8,305 nt of DNA from an uncultured Mailhella sp. (GTDB taxonomy: Bacteria > Desulfobacterota > Desulfovibrionia > Desulfovibrionales > Desulfovibrionaceae): contig NZ_CAJJIC010000109.1 of assembly GCF_905187505.1 (NCBI RefSeq), positions 1 through 8,305 on the forward strand, given 5' to 3'. Shown one piece after another: positions 5,914 to 8,305 of the stretch. The translations under genes and the position numbers were made by a program. The notes under the pieces are model-generated. The model saw only the letters and a list, made by a program, of their open reading frames with translations, searched no databases and was not told the origin of the DNA. Every line of letters starts with the position of its first letter. Positions within the stretch are counted from its first letter, which is position 1.

Positions 5914-7934
5914 GCGTTCTCTCCGTCCTTTTTTGCCTCCGCCGCGCCTTCGTCGCTCCAGTAGCCCTCGGCCCAGCGCCTTTTGATCTCCTGCCGCCGT
6001 TCCGGGATGCGGAAGGCAATGACCTCGTCCAGAAGCCGCGCGTAGGAAAGCTTTCTGGGACTTTTGGCGTCCACGAAGGACAGCAGGGGACGCAGCAGAC
6101 GGCAGAGCTCGTCCGCGTCGCCGCAGTTGAGCAGACGGCGCAGCCGCGAGCTGCCGAGCTCCTTGTCGTCCCTGTCGAAGCAGGCGCCGAGCGCGCGGCC
6201 GAGGGAAGAGCTGCCGTCCTCGGGATCGTCCCTGCGGCACATCGGCGCAAGAACGGTGAGGCAGGGCAGAAAGTCTCTGTCCTCCACATGGAAGCGTATG
6301 AGTATCTCCCAGGCCTGAACGGCCATATTCTCACTGCCGTCGGCCCGCCGCAGACGGGCCGCAACGCCCTTGTCCCTGACTTTCGGCTTTTCGCCGAGTC
6401 TGTCCGAAACCCATGCCAGAAGATCGGCATAACGGCTTTCCGTGCTCTTCACAGGCGTTTCCTCCCGGGACCTCGGACGATGTCTTATCCATGCCTCCAC
6501 CTGCCGTCCGGTCCCGTGGGGGCAGGCTTCATCATAGAGCTTCACCGCAAGGCCGTAGCTTCGGCCGAGCAGTTCGGCGCGGGTCTGTTCGTCGTCGCAG
6601 CCGTCGATCATGGTCGGCAGCGCAGGTTCCACCATCTGCCAGAAAAGACCGGTCGCTTCCGCAGCCCTTGCCGCGGCTCCCTTGTCGTCCATCTTCATGG
6701 CCTTGCCGTACTTGTTCACCGCGCTGTAGAGCATCTGCGCCCGCGCTTCCGTCTTTTCCATGAGAGATTCGAACCTGCGGAACCATGCCTCGCCGAGAAG
6801 GGTGGTCTCGAGCCTCACTTCCGACTCGAGCTCGTCGTCCTTGCCCGTGAGAAACTGCTCGCCCGCGTTGCTGCTCACCCGGATGCCGCCGCTCCACACG
6901 CCCACGCTCTCCATGCGGCAGAGGTTTCGGTATTTTCTTACCCGGTCCAGTCCCTTCTGAAGCCCGAGACAGCAGAAGCCCGAACCGCGTTTTTCCGCGT
7001 CGAGAAAGGAAAGCAGCGCGGTAAGCTGTCGCCAGGGACGCTTTTCCGGATCCACCCACAGCATTTTCGGCCTGGCTTTGGAAACATCCATGGCGGCGGA
7101 GGGATCGGCCATGCCCGACAGATAGTCGGGATGCACGATGCCCTCGGTGAAGCGGAGTCCGTTCTCATCGAGCAGGCAGAAGCGCGCGAGCGGCACCAGC
7201 CTGCCCATGAGACTCGCCTTGAGCGCGCGGGCCGCGGGACAGTCCTCGCCCTGCGGCATGACTTCCCACGGGGGCACGCCGAGCCCCTGTTCCCACTGCG
7301 GCTGCCCCTTGATGTCCTCCCGCGTGAGCAGGTTGAGCCACAGCGTTTCCATAAGCGAGCTCCCTTCAAGGAACGAATGCAGAAGTCCCATGTGACAGAG
7401 CGCCGGGCCGGCTCTGCCGCTCGGCTTCTTTTCATGGCCGGGCGTGAGCACGAGCTTGTTGTACGGCTTCTTGCCGCTGAAGCAGAGTGACATCTGCTCA
7501 AGCAGAAGAAGCGCCTTGTCTGCCTCGGAAAGCGTCTGCTCAAGCTGCTGATGAAAAAGCCATGAGGTGTTGCCGGTCGCAATTTCCGGCATGGCTGTGC
7601 CGTAGCTTTTGATTTCGGCCTTCATGCAGGCGGGAAACTGAAGAAAAGGGAGTTCTCCGTGAAGGAAAAAGGCGCCGTGATGATCTTCAAGGTAGGCAAG
7701 CGCCCTGTCTGCCAGTCCCTCGGGCCGAAGCTCAAGCCAGTCTTCGTCGTCGGCCGGCGTGTACGCCGCCTGCGATATGGCCAGAAACAGCTTGAGCAGC
7801 GGAATCTTGACGAGCGGCGTTCCCCCCGGCATGGGAGGCATGGGCTCGGAAAACGCCTGACGGAGAGAAATGCGGCCGTGGTCGGCCATGGGAATCCACG
7901 GCTCGTCGATGAGATTGAAACGGTTTTCTGTCAC
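5910..7934 (-). CDS. Cse1-Cse2 fusion (Cas8e large subunit joined to Cas11 small subunit)
   Basis: One continuous 674-residue frame covers two Cascade subunits. Residues 1 to about 490 are Cse1 (Cas8e), the PAM-reading large subunit: FNLIDEPWIP at 6-15, EIATGNTSWLF at 117-127, RAGPALCHMGLLHSFLEGSS at 174-193, and a helical C-terminus ending LYDEACPHGTGRQVEAWIRHRP. After a short polar linker (RSREETPVKSTES, 488-500), residues 501-674 are Cse2 (Cas11e): GVAARLRRADGS at 523-534, SSRLRRLLNCGDADELCRLL at 595-614, and a basic RIPERRQEIKRRW. In E. coli these are separate proteins of about 500 and 160 residues. The start is a GTG at 7934 with AAGGAGG four bases upstream. The end overlaps cas6e by 4 nt. 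No stop or frameshift is seen at the junction. Confidence 0.93.
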   Translation of the reverse strand: MTENRFNLIDEPWIPMADHGRISLRQAFSEPMPPMPGGTPLVKIPLLKLFLAISQAAYTPADDEDWLELRPEGLADRALAYLEDHHGAFFLHGELPFLQFPACMKAEIKSYGTAMPEIATGNTSWLFHQQLEQTLSEADKALLLLEQMSLCFSGKKPYNKLVLTPGHEKKPSGRAGPALCHMGLLHSFLEGSSLMETLWLNLLTREDIKGQPQWEQGLGVPPWEVMPQGEDCPAARALKASLMGRLVPLARFCLLDENGLRFTEGIVHPDYLSGMADPSAAMDVSKARPKMLWVDPEKRPWRQLTALLSFLDAEKRGSGFCCLGLQKGLDRVRKYRNLCRMESVGVWSGGIRVSSNAGEQFLTGKDDELESEVRLETTLLGEAWFRRFESLMEKTEARAQMLYSAVNKYGKAMKMDDKGAAARAAEATGLFWQMVEPALPTMIDGCDDEQTRAELLGRSYGLAVKLYDEACPHGTGRQVEAWIRHRPRSREETPVKSTESRYADLLAWVSDRLGEKPKVRDKGVAARLRRADGSENMAVQAWEILIRFHVEDRDFLPCLTVLAPMCRRDDPEDGSSSLGRALGACFDRDDKELGSSRLRRLLNCGDADELCRLLRPLLSFVDAKSPRKLSYARLLDEVIAFRIPERRQEIKRRWAEGYWSDEGAAEAKKDGENA
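6450..6466 (-). promoter_or_regulatory. Internal ribosome site and GTG start at the Cse1/Cse2 junction
   Basis: Inside the fused gene the minus strand reads GGGAGG (6466-6461), eight bases, then GTG at 6452-6450. This GTG is codon 495, in frame and exactly at the domain border. Starting there would give a free Cse2 of 180 residues beginning MKSTESRYADLL. Either it is a relic of the once separate gene or it is still used. Confidence 0.55.
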
Positions 7935-7964
7935 ACGTCCTCCTTTGCGATGGATGTGACGAAA

Positions 7965-7985
7965 GGCGGCCGTTCGCAAGCCGCC
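7965..7985 (-). other. Hairpin in the 5' leader of the cas operon mRNA
   Basis: GGCGGC (7965-7970) and GCCGCC (7980-7985) can pair around a 9-nt loop. They lie about 20 nt upstream of the ribosome site of the cse1-cse2 gene, within the predicted 100-nt untranslated leader. The effect is unknown. Confidence 0.35.
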
Positions 7986-8042
7986 GCTGCCGGACAGGAA
8001 ATGCCGCAGATGAAGCATTCGGGATTCGGCTGAATGGAATTT

Positions 8043-8071
8043 ATTTTTCAACCTAATTTCTGTTAAGTCAA
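8043..8071 (-). promoter_or_regulatory. Predicted promoter of the cas operon
   Basis: On the minus strand a -35 TTGACT (8071-8066) is followed by a 17-nt spacer (TAACAGAAATTAGGTTG) and a -10 AAAAAT (8048-8043, 4 of 6 matches). Transcription would start near 8036, about 100 nt before the GTG of cse1-cse2. The spacer between the boxes contains the sequence matched by the small RNA guide (8062-8047). The terminator of the small RNA ends 15 nt upstream, so this promoter is insulated from it. Confidence 0.65.
8047..8062 (-). promoter_or_regulatory. Protospacer-like target of the small RNA guide in the cas promoter
   Basis: The minus strand reads CAGAAATTAGGTTGAA, and the guide at 8162-8147 reads CAGAAAATAGGTTGAA. 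Fifteen of 16 bases match, starting at the first guide base. The two bases 5' of the target are AA, a PAM accepted by many type I-E systems. The target lies wholly between the -35 box and the first bases of the -10 box. Confidence 0.75.
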
Positions 8072-8085
8072 TGGGGGCAGCGCAG

Positions 8086-8113
8086 AAAAAAAGGGAAAGA
8101 AGCTCTTTCCCTT
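8086..8113 (-). terminator. Intrinsic terminator of the small RNA
   Basis: A perfect 10-bp stem, AAGGGAAAGA (8091-8100) with TCTTTCCCTT (8104-8113), closes a 3-nt loop. On the minus strand it is followed by seven T (8092-8086, overlapping the stem foot). It ends the small RNA before the cas promoter. Confidence 0.87.
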
Positions 8114-8139
8114 GGCACCCCCCCGGGAGGGGGGAAGTC
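8114..8139 (-). repeat. Degenerate CRISPR repeat R1 (downstream hairpin of the small RNA)
   Basis: On the minus strand it reads GACTT, a CCCCCC/GGGGGG stem with loop TCCCG, then TGCC. The 5' flank differs from the standard GTCTT at one base and the 6-bp stem is kept, while the handle part (normally GTGTTTC) is lost. A crRNA needs only the hairpin from its downstream repeat. Confidence 0.7.
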
Positions 8140-8162
8140 ACTCTGCTTCAACCTATTTTCTG
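8140..8162 (-). other. Guide (pseudo-spacer) of the small RNA, 23 nt
   Basis: The guide lies between the two repeat-like hairpins and is ten bases shorter than the 33-nt spacers of the arrays. Its first 16 bases match the cas promoter with one mismatch. The last seven (GCAGAGT) do not. Confidence 0.7.
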
Positions 8163-8192
8163 GAAACACCTTCACGAAGAGTGAAGAAGAAC
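8163..8192 (-). repeat. Degenerate CRISPR repeat R2 (5'-handle repeat of the small RNA)
   Basis: On the minus strand it reads GTTCTT, a CTTCAC/GTGAAG stem with loop TCTTC, then GTGTTTC. The standard repeat has GTCTT, a CCCCAC/GTGGGG stem with loop GCAC, then GTGTTTC. Two stem pairs have changed on both sides, so pairing is kept, and the 7-nt handle is unchanged. Confidence 0.8.
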
Positions 8193-8241
8193 GTTTTCAG
8201 GCAGAGCCGGAAAAGCGCCGGTCGGCAAAGTGTATGTTGTT

Positions 8242-8270
8242 ATTTTATATGAAAAATTTCATCCAGGCAA
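8242..8270 (-). promoter_or_regulatory. Predicted promoter of the small RNA
   Basis: On the minus strand a -35 TTGCCT (8270-8265) is followed by a 17-nt AT-rich spacer and a -10 TAAAAT (8247-8242, 5 of 6 matches). Transcription would start near 8235. The box quality is better than at the cas promoter. The -35 overlaps the last codons of a possible upstream gene. Confidence 0.65.
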
Positions 8271-8305
8271 GTCTTCCTTCGACCAGCCTTCGCGCAGGCT
8301 GTAGC
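8259..8305 (-). CDS. Possible 3' end of an upstream gene (cas3 is a candidate)
   Basis: One minus-strand frame entering from the right edge reads YSLREGWSKEDLPG and stops at TGA (8261-8259). Most codons end in G or C, like the cas genes. In most type I-E loci cas3 lies directly upstream of cse1, so this could be its C-terminus, but 14 residues carry no diagnostic motif. The other two minus frames are also open for some distance before stopping. Confidence 0.3.
   Translation of the reverse strand, partial: YSLREGWSKEDLPG

Larger units (their letters stand above)
8085..8235 (-). ncRNA. CreR-like Cas-regulating small crRNA (mini-CRISPR)
   Basis: The unit is read on the minus strand from a predicted start near 8235 to a terminator ending near 8086, about 150 nt. 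It contains, in order, a diverged repeat hairpin (8192-8163) ending in the exact handle GTGTTTC, a 23-nt guide (8162-8140), and a second repeat-like hairpin (8139-8114). It then runs into the terminator. The guide starts with a 15/16 match to the cas operon promoter. Established knowledge: CreR RNAs are degenerate mini-CRISPRs beside cas operons whose partial guide match lets the effector bind and repress the cas promoter without cleaving it. The parts needed for a crRNA (handle upstream, hairpin downstream) are kept, and the parts not needed have decayed. The function is inferred and has not been shown. It could alternatively be a decayed array remnant, but the promoter match argues against that. 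Confidence 0.78.

Noticed and set aside
7935..8141. Start of the cse1-cse2 gene at an ATG at 8141
   Set aside because: That stretch runs through R1, the terminator and the cas promoter. The protein family begins at the GTG at 7934, which has a strong AAGGAGG site.
8193..8258. A small toxin gene paired with the guide RNA, as in CreTA modules
   Set aside because: No supported small open frame with a ribosome site is visible in this short gap, so only the regulatory reading is kept.

Overview
The window holds most of a type I-E CRISPR-Cas locus on the minus strand, next to a wrecked tyrosine integrase gene that carries an insertion sequence. The genome is unknown. High-GC cas genes with strong Shine-Dalgarno sites, together with the style of the integrase, suggest a GC-rich Gram-negative, possibly Desulfovibrionaceae-like; this is inference only. 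The integrase part is clearly more AT-rich than the cas part, which fits acquired DNA.

Layout, left to right. Positions 21-1360: the N-terminal part of a prophage/island-type tyrosine recombinase on the plus strand, split by an IS5-family (IS427-like) element at about 495-1327. Positions 1361-1815: a CRISPR array of 8 repeats (28 nt) and 7 spacers (33 nt). Then, all on the minus strand: cas2 (1847-2137), cas1 (2115-3014), a small second array (3128-3277), cas5e (3429-4139), cas7e (4136-5203), cas6e (5296-5913), and one long gene that encodes Cse1 and Cse2 as a single fused protein (5910-7934). No cas3 is seen, except perhaps the last codons of a gene at the right edge.

Two things stand out. 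First, upstream of the cse1-cse2 gene (8085-8270) lies what looks like an independent small RNA unit: promoter, a diverged CRISPR-repeat hairpin with the normal 5' handle, a 23-nt guide, a second repeat-like hairpin, and an intrinsic terminator. The first 16 nt of the guide match (15/16) the stretch between the -35 and -10 boxes of the predicted cas operon promoter, with an AA PAM and the single mismatch at the seed position that type I-E Cascade ignores. This is the architecture expected of a CreR-like Cas-regulating crRNA, by which Cascade would repress its own operon.

Second, the Cse1-Cse2 fusion keeps an in-frame GTG with a good Shine-Dalgarno at the domain junction (codon 495), so free Cse2 might also be made. 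That would fit the 1:2 Cse1:Cse2 stoichiometry of Cascade.

Working together: Cas6e would cut the array transcripts, the Cse1-Cse2/Cas7e/Cas5e/Cas6e complex would bind DNA, Cas1-Cas2 would add spacers, and the small RNA would hold expression of the complex in check.
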